Assembly (NCBI RefSeq): GCF_017352375.1
Contig: NZ_JAFEVR010000004.1
Span: 992,001 to 1,056,000, forward strand
Reading direction: 5' to 3'
Length of the DNA: 64,000 nucleotides
From: Mycolicibacterium sp. S2-37
Lineage (GTDB): Bacteria; Actinomycetota; Actinomycetes; Mycobacteriales; Mycobacteriaceae
The position numbers and the translations under genes are program-made. Shown one piece after another: positions 42,429-51,524 of this stretch. Numbering within the stretch: position 1 is the first letter of the stretch; every line of letters starts with the position of its first letter. The notes beneath the pieces are model-generated. The model did not search any database. It was not told the DNA's origin and worked only from the letters and a program-made list of their open reading frames with translations.

Positions 42429-43894
42429 TGGTCCACCCGCTGAGTCGCCGCATCGCCGACGTGCTGGCGCTGTCGCCCGAAACCGACGCCGTCGAATTCG
42501 ACGGCCGGTGGATTCCGTGGCGCACGCTCGGCGGGCACGCCCGCCAGATCGGCGCGCTGGTGGCCGCCCACAGCATGTCCCGGCCCGCGCAGATCGGCAT
42601 TCTGCTGCGCAATCGTCCTGCACACGTGGCGGCGCTGCTCGGGGTGCTGTCGGCGGAGGCCACTGTGGTGGTGATCAATCCGTCCCGGGGCGACGACCGC
42701 ACCCGAGCCGACATCGCGGCACTGGGGCTGCCGCTCGTCATCGGCGATCCTGCTGATCTGTCGGCGCTGGTCGACCCCGCGGCGGACACGACCGCGATCG
42801 GTGGCACCGGCCTGCACATACTCGCGCGGACCAGCACCGGGAGCACCGGTGCGGCCGGCGACAACGCACGGCCGGGGGTCGCGGTGCGCATGCTCACCAG
42901 CGGAACGACCGGCCCACCCAAACGCGTCGACCTGACCTATGACATGTTGTCGCGCAGCGTGATCGGGGTGGACTTCGCCCACGCGCCGGCACCGTCGGCC
43001 CCGCGCCGCGGGGTCGCGATCGTCAACTCACCGCTGGTGCACATCGGTGGCGTGTTCCGCGTCCTGCTGTGCGTCACCGAGGCGCGGCCGTTCGTGCTGT
43101 TGGAACGCTTCGACCTGGACCGGTGGGCCGACGCAGTCCGTCGCCATCGGCCGCGGGCCGCCTCGCTGGTGCCGGCGGCGCTGCGGACAGTGCTGCATTC
43201 GGACCTGGGCCGAGACGACCTGGCAAGCCTGCGTGCCGTCACCTCCGGCACCGCACCGCTGTCGGCCGACGATGCCGAGGCTTTCACGGCGAAGTTCGGC
43301 ATCCCCGTGCTCACCTCTTACGCCGCAACCGAATTCGGGGGCGGTGTGGCGGGCTGGACGCTGACCGACCACCAGCGGTTCTGGGCGGACAAACGCGGTA
43401 GCGTCGGACGGGCCGATCCGGGTGCGCGGTTGCGGGTCGTCGATGACGACGGCCGGCCGCTGCCGCCGGACGAGGTCGGGCTGCTGGAGGTCATCCCACC
43501 GCAGTTCGGCTCCGACGCAGCGTGGATCCGCACCACCGATCTGGCCCGCATCGACGCCGACGGCTTCCTGTGGATCCTCGGCCGCGCCGACCAGGCCATC
43601 ATCCGCGGCGGATTCAAGGTCATGCCCGACGACGTCCGCACCGCGCTGGAGAGCCACCCCGCGGTCACCGGTGCGGCCGTGGTCGGCCGGCCCGATCCGC
43701 GCCTCGGCGAGACACCGGTGGCCCTGGTGGAGACCCGCCATCCCACCGACGCCGGTGAGCTCACCGCCTATCTGTCGAACCGGCTCGCGCGCTACGAGAT
43801 CCCGACCGCCATCGAGATCGTCGACGCGATCCCGCGCACCGCATCCGGCAAGGCCGACCTCGCGGCGGTGCGCGCCCACTTCGCGTCGATCTAG
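42428..43894 (+). CDS. Class I adenylate-forming acyl-CoA synthetase
   Basis: A 488-residue ANL ligase. LTSGTTGPPKRVDLTY is the phosphate-binding motif (with Arg where Gly is more usual), SYAATEFGGG is the central motif and GRADQAIIRGGFKV leads to the C-terminal PRTASGKADLAA with the catalytic lysine. It is shorter than the FadD at 32185-33810 and of a different subfamily; the acid it activates is unknown. Start and stop are both in overlaps: the ATG shares a base with the previous TGA and the last 4 bp overlap the converging PucR gene. Confidence 0.88.
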   Translation: MVHPLSRRIADVLALSPETDAVEFDGRWIPWRTLGGHARQIGALVAAHSMSRPAQIGILLRNRPAHVAALLGVLSAEATVVVINPSRGDDRTRADIAALGLPLVIGDPADLSALVDPAADTTAIGGTGLHILARTSTGSTGAAGDNARPGVAVRMLTSGTTGPPKRVDLTYDMLSRSVIGVDFAHAPAPSAPRRGVAIVNSPLVHIGGVFRVLLCVTEARPFVLLERFDLDRWADAVRRHRPRAASLVPAALRTVLHSDLGRDDLASLRAVTSGTAPLSADDAEAFTAKFGIPVLTSYAATEFGGGVAGWTLTDHQRFWADKRGSVGRADPGARLRVVDDDGRPLPPDEVGLLEVIPPQFGSDAAWIRTTDLARIDADGFLWILGRADQAIIRGGFKVMPDDVRTALESHPAVTGAAVVGRPDPRLGETPVALVETRHPTDAGELTAYLSNRLARYEIPTAIEIVDAIPRTASGKADLAAVRAHFASI

Positions 43895-45471
43895 CCGCGA
43901 GACCGGCTGTCCAGGATCAGCACTGCGACGTGCAGCGACGTCAGAGACTCCGCATCGTCCAGATCCACACCGAGGCTCCTGCTGATGGCCGCGAGCCGCT
44001 TGTAGAGCGCCGGCCTGCTCAGGTGCAGGCGCTGCGCGAGCACCGCCTTGTTGCCCCTGCAGTGCAGGAACTGACGCAACACCTCGATGTCGGCGCCCCC
44101 GTCGATCAGCAGCGGACGCAACTCCGATTCGGCGAACTGCTGCACGCGGGGGTCGTCGCGCAACAACGCGATCAATCCGCGCAACCGGATATCGGAGGCG
44201 CGGAACACCCGCCGCGCACTGCCGTCCATCGCGATGGCCACCTCCGCGACGTGCTGAGCCCGCGGCAGTCCCCGAATGGCGGCAGCGACGTGGGGGGACG
44301 GATCCCCCAGCGCACAGACCGCGTGCTGCACCCCGTCGAGGCGCAGCAAATCGGTGTGCAGCCGCTCGCCGAGCGCCTCGAACGCCCGGTCCACACCGCC
44401 ACGGCCGGGCCGCAACGCCACCAGGGCACCGATCTCGTCATCACCGCGCACCGAGAACAACCCGCTGTGCCCGGCGGCATTCACCGCATGTGCGACCGCA
44501 CCCAGCAGGCCCACATTGTGTCGTTGTGCGGCAACAGGATCGATGTGCTCCTGCGAGCGTCCGACGCGCACAACGACAGGGTGATAGGCCGCCTGGACCC
44601 GGAGACCGAGGGCGTGAGCCCGTGCCGCGATCTCCCGCTCGTCGGCGATGCGCCCGCCGAGGACGTCCTCGACGAGCCCGCTCTGGGCCTGCTGGTGCAG
44701 ACCGGTGCGGTTCCGCTCGATCATCCGGTGCAGAGACAGCGCGGCAGCGGCGCGTTCGAGCACCATCGTCGCCCGGGACGGGTCGGCGGGCCGGCGCGGG
44801 ATGATCAGCCGTCCCCACTCCTCACCGCGCGGACCGACCGCCGTGACCGCCCAGGACCCCGAGCCGGTCGGAGCCCGCCGCGATCGGCGCTCCCAGTCGT
44901 CGAGCACATTCGCGGCCTGGCCGCCGTGGGTGGAGGCGATGACCGCCTGGTGCGCCAGATCCTCGAGCACGATCGGCTCGTCGACGATGTCGGCCGCGGC
45001 GTCGACGATGGCCGTCGCCGACGCCCGGTTCATGCTCAGTTCGGTGAAGGTCTCGTGCACCCGCCGGTCGAAAGCGACCTCGTCGAATTGGGCGGTCACG
45101 ATGCGCCGGTGCACCACCTCGGTCACGTCGACGAACCTGATCTGCCTGCGAAGCGCCACGAGGGCGAGGCCGAGCCGCTGGGCCAGATCCACCACCGGCG
45201 CCGGCAGGCCGGCAGGCGCGGGCCCCAACTCGACCACCACGCCGAGCGCACCGGCCTCCGCCACTCCCTGCAGGTAGCGCTCCGGGTCGCTGCGCAACGA
45301 GAGGCCGGTGGTCAGGACCAGTTCGCCGCCCTGCAGCAGTGCGGACAGATCGGCTACCTCGCCGACGTGCACCCAGCGGATGGACTCGTCCCACCGGCGG
45401 TCGGAGAGCACGAGCGGATCGCCGGCCTGGACCACCGGCAGCTCGATGACGTCCCGAACGGTCAGCGCCAT
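43891..45471 (-). CDS. PucR/CdaR-type transcriptional regulator
   Basis: A 526-residue regulator with an N-terminal PucR ligand domain (about 1-130, including VHVGEVADLSALLQGGELVLTTG split across motif regions), a central GGDEF-like CdaR domain and a C-terminal HTH_30 domain around residues 465-520 (NKAVLAQRLHLSRPALYKRL). Such regulators act on purine, amine and amino-acid catabolic operons and respond to substrate. It is divergent from mmsA and an aminotransferase, so activation of these genes is likely. An 11-bp perfect repeat TACACAGTGTA (45473-45483) abuts its start codon, which suggests autoregulation. Confidence 0.88.
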   Translation of the reverse strand: MALTVRDVIELPVVQAGDPLVLSDRRWDESIRWVHVGEVADLSALLQGGELVLTTGLSLRSDPERYLQGVAEAGALGVVVELGPAPAGLPAPVVDLAQRLGLALVALRRQIRFVDVTEVVHRRIVTAQFDEVAFDRRVHETFTELSMNRASATAIVDAAADIVDEPIVLEDLAHQAVIASTHGGQAANVLDDWERRSRRAPTGSGSWAVTAVGPRGEEWGRLIIPRRPADPSRATMVLERAAAALSLHRMIERNRTGLHQQAQSGLVEDVLGGRIADEREIAARAHALGLRVQAAYHPVVVRVGRSQEHIDPVAAQRHNVGLLGAVAHAVNAAGHSGLFSVRGDDEIGALVALRPGRGGVDRAFEALGERLHTDLLRLDGVQHAVCALGDPSPHVAAAIRGLPRAQHVAEVAIAMDGSARRVFRASDIRLRGLIALLRDDPRVQQFAESELRPLLIDGGADIEVLRQFLHCRGNKAVLAQRLHLSRPALYKRLAAISRSLGVDLDDAESLTSLHVAVLILDSRSRG

Positions 45472-45472
45472 T

Positions 45473-45509
45473 TACACAGTGTATTCAGCGGGGGTTGTCC
45501 GCTTACACA
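45473..45509. promoter_or_regulatory. Divergent promoter region with TACACAGTGTA and repeated TTACACA
   Basis: TACAC-A-GTGTA (45473-45483) is a perfect inverted repeat, and TTACACA occurs at 45472-45478 and again at 45503-45509, 31 bp apart, which is three helical turns. Both lie between the PucR gene (start 45471) and mmsA (start 45554), the expected place for PucR binding. Confidence 0.5.
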
Positions 45510-45553
45510 ATGGCAGGGTCCGGTGGCCCCCCCGGGTGGCAGCATCGGTGAGC

Positions 45554-47047
45554 ATGACTGCACTGGTTCAGCACTGGCGCAACGGCGCCGTCTTCGCGGG
45601 CACCTCCGACCGCACCGCACCCGTCTCCAACCCGGCGACCGGCGCGGTGACCGGTCAGGTGGCGCTCGGCAGCGTCGAGGACGCCCGCGAGGTGATCGCC
45701 GCGGCCGCGGCCGCGTTCCCGGCATGGCGGGATACGTCGCTGGCCAAGCGCACCCAGGTGCTCTTCGCCTTCAGAGAACTGCTCAACGCTCGTAAGCGCG
45801 AACTGGCCGACATCATCACCAGCGAGCACGGCAAGGTCGTCTCCGATGCGCTCGGCGAGGTGTCCCGCGGCCAGGAGGTCGTCGAATTCGCCTGCGGCAT
45901 ACCGCATCTTCTCAAGGGCGGGTTCACCGAGAGCGCGTCGTCGAAGGTCGACGTCTACTCGATCCGCCAGCCGCTGGGCCCGGTCGCCGTCATCTCCCCG
46001 TTCAACTTCCCGGCGATGGTGCCGATGTGGTTCTTCCCCATCGCCATCGCCACCGGCAACACCGTCGTCCTCAAGCCCTCGGAGAAGGACCCGTCGGCGT
46101 CGCTGTGGCTGGCGCGGCTGTGGAAGGAGGCCGGACTGCCGGACGGGGTGTTCAACGTCCTGCAGGGCGACAAGACCGTCGTCGACGAACTGCTGACCAA
46201 CCCGCAGATCAAATCGGTCAGCTTCGTCGGCTCCACCCCGATCGCCCAGTACGTGTACGCCACGGCGACCACCGCGGGCAAGCGTGTTCAGGCACTCGGA
46301 GGCGCCAAGAACCACGCCATCGTGCTCCCCGACGCCGATCTGGACCTGGCCGCCGACGCCATGGTCAACGCCGGCTTCGGATCCGCCGGTGAGCGCTGCA
46401 TGGCCATCAGCGCCTGCGTGGCCGTGGGTCCGATCGCCGACGATCTGGTCGCCAAGATCGCCGAACGCACCACCGGGCTCAAGACCGGCGACGGCACCGG
46501 TGACGCCGACATGGGTCCGCTGGTCACCAAGGCCCACCGCGACAGGGTCGCGTCCTACATCGACGCCGGCGAAGCCGACGGTGCCAAGATCGTCGTCGAC
46601 GGCCGTACCGTCCAGGCCGACGGCGGCGAGCAGGGATTCTGGCTCGGCCCCACGCTGATCGACCAGGTCACGCCCCAGATGAGCGTCTACAGCGACGAGA
46701 TCTTCGGACCCGTCCTGTCGGTGCTGCGGGTGGAGACCTACGACGAAGCGCTCGAACTGATCAACACGAACCCCTACGGGAACGGCACCGCGATCTTCAC
46801 CAACGACGGTGGCGCGGCCCGGCGCTTCCAGAACGAGGTCGAGGTCGGCATGGTCGGGATCAACGTGCCGATTCCCGTGCCGATGGCCTACTACAGCTTC
46901 GGCGGCTGGAAGGCGTCGCTGTTCGGCGACAGTCATGCGCACGGCACCGAGGGCGTTCACTTCTTCACCCGTGGCAAAGTGGTAACCCAGCGTTGGCTCG
47001 ACCCCAGCCACGGCGGCCTCAACCTCGGCTTCCCGCAGAACCAGTGA
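45554..47047 (+). CDS. mmsA: CoA-acylating methylmalonate-/malonate-semialdehyde dehydrogenase
   Basis: A 497-residue CoA-dependent aldehyde dehydrogenase of the MmsA type. ISPFNFPAMVP, SFVGSTPIAQYVY, GGAKNHAIVLPDAD and AGERCMAIS with the catalytic cysteine are characteristic. It converts malonate- or methylmalonate-semialdehyde to acetyl- or propionyl-CoA with NAD and CoA. The next gene is a class III aminotransferase, so the pair could take beta-alanine or 3-aminoisobutyrate to the CoA thioester. ATG at 45554 has only a weak GGTGAG upstream. The open frame before it is in the promoter region. Confidence 0.93.
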   Translation: MTALVQHWRNGAVFAGTSDRTAPVSNPATGAVTGQVALGSVEDAREVIAAAAAAFPAWRDTSLAKRTQVLFAFRELLNARKRELADIITSEHGKVVSDALGEVSRGQEVVEFACGIPHLLKGGFTESASSKVDVYSIRQPLGPVAVISPFNFPAMVPMWFFPIAIATGNTVVLKPSEKDPSASLWLARLWKEAGLPDGVFNVLQGDKTVVDELLTNPQIKSVSFVGSTPIAQYVYATATTAGKRVQALGGAKNHAIVLPDADLDLAADAMVNAGFGSAGERCMAISACVAVGPIADDLVAKIAERTTGLKTGDGTGDADMGPLVTKAHRDRVASYIDAGEADGAKIVVDGRTVQADGGEQGFWLGPTLIDQVTPQMSVYSDEIFGPVLSVLRVETYDEALELINTNPYGNGTAIFTNDGGAARRFQNEVEVGMVGINVPIPVPMAYYSFGGWKASLFGDSHAHGTEGVHFFTRGKVVTQRWLDPSHGGLNLGFPQNQ

Positions 47048-47058
47048 AAGACGGCACC

Positions 47059-48450
47059 ATGACTCTGCTCGACCAGTCCTCGAACGACACCGTCCTCCCC
47101 AGCGGTCTCACCGTCGCCGACGCGCGCGCGGAGGCCGCCCGCGCCTACGAACTCGACCGGGCGCATGTGTTCCACTCGTGGTCGGCCCAGGCCGAGATCA
47201 AGCCGATGACGATCACCGCGGCGCAGGGCTGTTACGTATGGGACGGCGACGGCAACCGGCTGCTCGACTTCTCCTCACAGCTGGTGAACACCAACATCGG
47301 CCACCAGCACCCCAAGGTCGTCGCCGCGATCGCCGATCAGGCCGCCAAACTGTGCACGGTCGCACCACAACACGCCAACGCCGCCCGGTCCGAGGCCGCC
47401 CGGCTGATCGCCGAGCGGACCCCGGGTGAACTCGACCGGATCTTCTTCACCAACGGCGGCGCGGACGCCGTCGAGCACGCGGTCCGGATGGCGCGGCTGC
47501 ACACCGGTCGTTACAAGGTGCTGTCGCGTTACCGCTCCTACCACGGCGGCACCGAGACCGCGATCAACCTGACCGGCGACCCCCGCCGCTTCCCCAACGA
47601 CCACGGCAACGCCGGCGTCGTCCACTTCTTCGGCCCGTTCCTCTACCGCTCGCACTTCCACGCCACCACCGAGGCAGAGGAGTGCCAGCGGGCATTGGCC
47701 CACCTCGATGAGCTGATCCGGCTCGAGGGGCCGTCGACGATCGCCGCCATCATCCTGGAGAGCATCCCGGGCACCGCCGGCATCATGGTGCCGCCGGCCG
47801 GTTACCTCGCCGGCGTGCGGGAGATCTGCGACCGCTACGGCATCATCTTCATCGCCGACGAGGTGATGGCCGGGTTCGGACGCTCCGGGAAATGGTTCTC
47901 CATCGACCACTTCGGCGTCGTGCCCGATCTGCTCACCTTCGCCAAGGGAGTCAACTCCGGCTACGTGCCGCTCGGTGGGGTCGCCATCAGCCCGGCCATC
48001 TACGAGACCTTCGCCCATCGCCCGTACCCCGGTGGGCTGACCTACTCGGGCCATCCGCTGGCGACGGCGGCGGCGGTCGCCACCATCACCGCGATGGCCG
48101 AGGAGGGCATCGTCGACAACGCCGCGCGGGTGGGTGACGAGGTCATCGAACCGGGTCTGCGCGAGATCGCCGCCAAGCACCCGAGCGTGGGCGAAGTCCG
48201 TGGCGCAGGGGTGTTCTGGGCCGTCGAACTGGTCGCCGATCAGGCGACCCGCCAGCCGCTGGCCGCCTACGGTGGCAGCAGCGAGGCGATGAACGCGACG
48301 ATCGCCGCGTGCAAGGCCGGTGGGATGCTGCCGTTCGCGAACTTCAACCGCATCCACGTGGTGCCGCCGTGCACGGTCTCCGATGCCGAGGCCCGGGAGG
48401 GTCTGGCGATCCTCGACCGCGCTTTGGAGACCGCCGACAGTCACCTCTGA
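47059..48450 (+). CDS. Class III PLP-dependent aminotransferase
   Basis: A 463-residue fold-type I aminotransferase of class III. FTNGGADAVEHA around 130-141 binds the phosphate, YHGGTETAIN follows at 161-170, DEVM has Asp267 contacting the pyridine nitrogen, and LLTFAKGVNSGYVPLGG holds the PLP lysine, Lys296. Omega-amino acids such as beta-alanine or GABA are the usual substrates, with pyruvate or 2-oxoglutarate as acceptor; the following enzyme of such a pathway is encoded directly upstream as mmsA. ATG at 47059 is preceded by GAAAGACGG; GTG at 47044, overlapping the mmsA stop, is an alternative. Confidence 0.92.
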   Translation: MTLLDQSSNDTVLPSGLTVADARAEAARAYELDRAHVFHSWSAQAEIKPMTITAAQGCYVWDGDGNRLLDFSSQLVNTNIGHQHPKVVAAIADQAAKLCTVAPQHANAARSEAARLIAERTPGELDRIFFTNGGADAVEHAVRMARLHTGRYKVLSRYRSYHGGTETAINLTGDPRRFPNDHGNAGVVHFFGPFLYRSHFHATTEAEECQRALAHLDELIRLEGPSTIAAIILESIPGTAGIMVPPAGYLAGVREICDRYGIIFIADEVMAGFGRSGKWFSIDHFGVVPDLLTFAKGVNSGYVPLGGVAISPAIYETFAHRPYPGGLTYSGHPLATAAAVATITAMAEEGIVDNAARVGDEVIEPGLREIAAKHPSVGEVRGAGVFWAVELVADQATRQPLAAYGGSSEAMNATIAACKAGGMLPFANFNRIHVVPPCTVSDAEAREGLAILDRALETADSHL

Positions 48451-48457
48451 GGAGCGG

Positions 48458-49642
48458 TCAGACGATCTGTTCGGCGCGCAGTCGCGCGATGGCGTCAGCG
48501 TCGTAGCCGAGGTCGCCGAGGATCTCGTCGGTGTGCTCGCCCAGCAGGGGGGCCCTCCTGCGGATGGTGCCCGGAGTGGCCGACATACGGAACGGCGTGT
48601 CGGTGATCGGGACCGGATGCGGGGCACCTGGGAAGTCCACCCGCTGCAGGTAACCCATCGCGGCCACGTGCGGGTCCTCGAGCACGTCCTGGGTCGTATG
48701 CATCGGCGCGGCAGGGAGTTTGGCGGCCTCGAGGAGTGCGAGCACCTCGGCTTTCGTCTTGTCGGCGCACCAGCGCGTCATCAGGTCGTTGAGCACATCG
48801 CCGTTGCGCCACCGGAGGTCGTCGTCGGCGAAGCGCGGATCGTCGACGAGGTCGTCGCGGCCCATCAGCCGGCACCACCGGGTGAACATCGGCCGGCCGG
48901 CCACCTGCAACAGCACCCAGCCACCGTCGGCGGTCCGGTACAGATCGCATGGTGCGACCGACGCACCCTGGTTGCCCATCCGCGGTTTGTCGGTGCCCAG
49001 CAGGTCGCGTTCGATGAGGAAGGCGTTGGACAGCATCATCGCGGTCGGCAACAGCGCCCCCTCGACGTGCTGGCCCGCCCCGGTGCGGTCGCGGTGGAAC
49101 AGCGCCATCATCACGCCGATGGTCAGCGTCAGCGCGGTGCCGAAGTCGGCGTAGGGCACCACGGTGCGGATCGGCATATCGGGCAAGCCCTGCCGGTATG
49201 TCGCGCCCGACATGACCTGTCCGGCCCCGTCGAAGCCGATGCGATCGCTGTAGGGCCCACCGTCGCCGTAGGCCGTCGCGCTGGCCAGGATGATGTCGGG
49301 TTTGATCGCACGCAGGCTGTCGTAGTCCAATCCGCTGGCCCGCATCCCGGCGGCGGGCATGTTGGCGACCACGATGTCGGCCTGTGCCACCAACTTCCGG
49401 GTGATCTCCGCCCCGGCCGCGGTGGTCGAGTTCAGGGTCAGGGAGCGCTTGTTGCGGTTGCACTGCAGGAAGGTGCCACCCTCCCCGCCGGCGGTGACCG
49501 ACTGCACCCAGCGGTCTTCGCCGCCCTCGCGCTTCTCCACCCGCACCACGTCGGCGCCCATGTCCGCCAGGATCGCGCTGCACCATGGCGCGGCGATGAA
49601 ACGCCCGTAGTCGAGCACCTTCACCCCGTCCAGGACACCCAT
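48458..49642 (-). CDS. Class III acyl-CoA transferase
   Basis: A 394-residue CaiB/BaiF CoA-transferase. The N-terminal VKVLDYGRFIAAPWCSAIL, ADVVRVEKREGG and IKPDIILASATAYGDGG lead to the segment holding the catalytic aspartate, and HVEGALLPTAM is the later conserved region. It is paralogous to, but clearly distinct from, the gene at 24333-25559. It is the last gene of the operon SDR-thiolase-acyl-CoA dehydrogenase-GntR-CoA transferase (53475 to 48458); its ATG shares one base with the GntR stop (TGATG). Confidence 0.9.
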   Translation of the reverse strand: MGVLDGVKVLDYGRFIAAPWCSAILADMGADVVRVEKREGGEDRWVQSVTAGGEGGTFLQCNRNKRSLTLNSTTAAGAEITRKLVAQADIVVANMPAAGMRASGLDYDSLRAIKPDIILASATAYGDGGPYSDRIGFDGAGQVMSGATYRQGLPDMPIRTVVPYADFGTALTLTIGVMMALFHRDRTGAGQHVEGALLPTAMMLSNAFLIERDLLGTDKPRMGNQGASVAPCDLYRTADGGWVLLQVAGRPMFTRWCRLMGRDDLVDDPRFADDDLRWRNGDVLNDLMTRWCADKTKAEVLALLEAAKLPAAPMHTTQDVLEDPHVAAMGYLQRVDFPGAPHPVPITDTPFRMSATPGTIRRRAPLLGEHTDEILGDLGYDADAIARLRAEQIV

Positions 49643-50331
49643 CAGTGCCCGCGATCGCCGGCCGCGACCACGCCGCGCGCGACGAGGTGGTCGATCAACG
49701 GCGCCGCACCGGCCGCGAGGTGCTCGGACATGGCCGCCCGTGCGCCGTCGGTATCGCCCGCCGCCAGCGCCTGCAGCACGGTCCGATGGTGCCGCGTCGA
49801 CTGACTCGGCCAGCCCTCGATGGTGGGAAACACCGATTCCGGCGCATACCGGGTGATCTGGGACATCAGCTGGGCCAGCTTCGGGGAATCCGCGGCGACG
49901 TTGATGGCGCGGTGGAACTCGTGGTTCAGACGGACCGCGCGCTCACCGTCGTCGTGGGCGTAGGCGTCCTCGAGCTGCTCCTGGATCTCGGTGAGCGCCC
50001 GCAGCTGTTCGGGTGTCATGTTGGCTGCCGCGCGGGCGGCGAGCACACCGCCCACGTGCGCCTGCAGGTCGGACACGTCAGCGATGTCGCGGTCGGTTAC
50101 CGGCAGCACCATGAAACCGCGGCGCGGCTGCTGTTCGAGCAGCCCTTCGGCGCGCAGCTCGAACAGCGCCTCGCGCACCGGCGTGACGCTGATGCCCAGT
50201 TCGACGGCGAGCTGCTCGAGCCGGATGTACTCGCCGGCCCGGTAGGTGCCGCTGAAGATCCGCCTGCGCACGAACCGTGCGACGTCTTCGGCCAGTTGCG
50301 GCCGGGCGGCGAAGGACTCGGAGGCGGACAT
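49642..50331 (-). CDS. GntR-family regulator, FCD (FadR/VanR) subfamily
   Basis: A 229-residue regulator. The N-terminal winged helix includes GEYIRLEQLAVELGISVTPV, the standard GntR helix-turn-helix, followed by REALFELRAEGLLEQ. The all-helical C-terminal FCD domain has RLNHEFHRAINVAA and, later, HHRTVLQALAAGD with the metal-binding histidines. FCD regulators bind palindromes built on GT-TAC/GTA-TAC cores, and TCGTATACGA is present in the promoter region at 53529-53546 of this operon, so autoregulation is likely. It is embedded in the operon two bases after the acyl-CoA dehydrogenase stop. Confidence 0.9.
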   Translation of the reverse strand: MSASESFAARPQLAEDVARFVRRRIFSGTYRAGEYIRLEQLAVELGISVTPVREALFELRAEGLLEQQPRRGFMVLPVTDRDIADVSDLQAHVGGVLAARAAANMTPEQLRALTEIQEQLEDAYAHDDGERAVRLNHEFHRAINVAADSPKLAQLMSQITRYAPESVFPTIEGWPSQSTRHHRTVLQALAAGDTDGARAAMSEHLAAGAAPLIDHLVARGVVAAGDRGH

Positions 50332-50333
50332 GA

Positions 50334-51524
50334 TCAGATCTTGTAGTCGGCCAGCAGCCGCTTGCTGATGATGTTCTTCTGGATCTCGCTCGTACCCTCG
50401 CCGATGAGCAGGAACGGCGCATCGCGCATCAGCCGTTCGATCTCGTACTCCTTGGAGTAGCCGTAGCCACCATGGATGCGGAAGCTCTGCTGAGTGACCT
50501 CGGCGCAGAATTCGCTGGCGAGGTACTTGGCCATCCCGGCGGCGACGTCGTTGCGCTCGCCGGAATCCTTCAGGCGGGCGGCGTTGACCATCATCAGATG
50601 CGCCGCTTCGACTTTGGTGGCCATCTCGGCCAGCTGGAAGGCGACGGCCTGGTGTTCGGCGATCGGCTTGCCGAACGTCTGGCGCTGCTGGGCGTAGCGC
50701 ACCGCGAGTTCGAAGGCGCGCAGGGCGACTCCGCAGGCGCGGGCCGAGACGTTGACCCGGCCGACCTCGACGCCGTCCATCATCTGGAAGAAGCCCTGCC
50801 CCGGCCGCTCCCCGAGAATGTCCCCGGCCCCGGCGCGGTAGCCGTCGAAGATCAGCTCGGTGGTGTCGATGCCCTTGTAGCCCAGCTTGTCCAGCTTGCC
50901 GGGGATCGTCAGGCCGGGGGCGACCTCGCCGAAACCCTCCGGCTTCTCGATCAGGAACGCAGTCAGGTTGCGGTGCGGCGTCTCCGCGCCCTCGTCGGTG
51001 CGGACCAGCGCGGCGACCAGGGTGGAACTGCCCCCGTTGGTCAGCCACATCTTCTGCCCGTCGATGACGTATCCGTCGCCGTCTCGGCGGGCGCGGGTGC
51101 GGATCGCCGCGACGTCGGACCCCAGTTCGGGTTCGGACATCGAGAAGGCGCCTCTGACCTCACCGGTGGCCATTCGCGGCAGGAAGCGCTGCTTCTGCGC
51201 CTCGGTGCCGTGCTGACGGATCATGTACGCGACGATGAAGTGGGTGTTGATGACACCGGACACGCTCATCCAGCCGCGGGCCAGCTCCTCCACGCACAGC
51301 GCGTAGGTCAGCAGCGACTCCCCCAGGCCGCCGTACTGTTCCGGGATCATCAAGCCGAACAGTCCCATGGCGCGCATCCCGTCCACGATGCCCTGCGGGT
51401 AGGCGTCGGCGTGTTCGAGCTCTTGGGCGTGGGGGATGATCTCCTTGTCGACGAACTGCTTTACGGTGGCGACGATTTCGGCCTGAGTCTCGGTCAGCCC
51501 CAGGGTCTGGGCGAGTCGTGTCAT
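50334..51524 (-). CDS. Acyl-CoA dehydrogenase
   Basis: A 396-residue acyl-CoA dehydrogenase with FSMSEPELGSDVAAIRT near 128-144, GQKMWLTNGG near 158-167, RQTFGKPIAEHQAVAF, and IGEGTSEIQKNIISKR near the end with the catalytic glutamate in EGTSEI. It catalyses the FAD-dependent first step of beta-oxidation and passes electrons to ETF. Its start overlaps the upstream thiolase stop as ATGA. Together with the thiolase and SDR this gives a short beta-oxidation set for a specific acyl-CoA, likely a branched or dicarboxylic product, which is inference. Confidence 0.93.
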   Translation of the reverse strand: MTRLAQTLGLTETQAEIVATVKQFVDKEIIPHAQELEHADAYPQGIVDGMRAMGLFGLMIPEQYGGLGESLLTYALCVEELARGWMSVSGVINTHFIVAYMIRQHGTEAQKQRFLPRMATGEVRGAFSMSEPELGSDVAAIRTRARRDGDGYVIDGQKMWLTNGGSSTLVAALVRTDEGAETPHRNLTAFLIEKPEGFGEVAPGLTIPGKLDKLGYKGIDTTELIFDGYRAGAGDILGERPGQGFFQMMDGVEVGRVNVSARACGVALRAFELAVRYAQQRQTFGKPIAEHQAVAFQLAEMATKVEAAHLMMVNAARLKDSGERNDVAAGMAKYLASEFCAEVTQQSFRIHGGYGYSKEYEIERLMRDAPFLLIGEGTSEIQKNIISKRLLADYKI

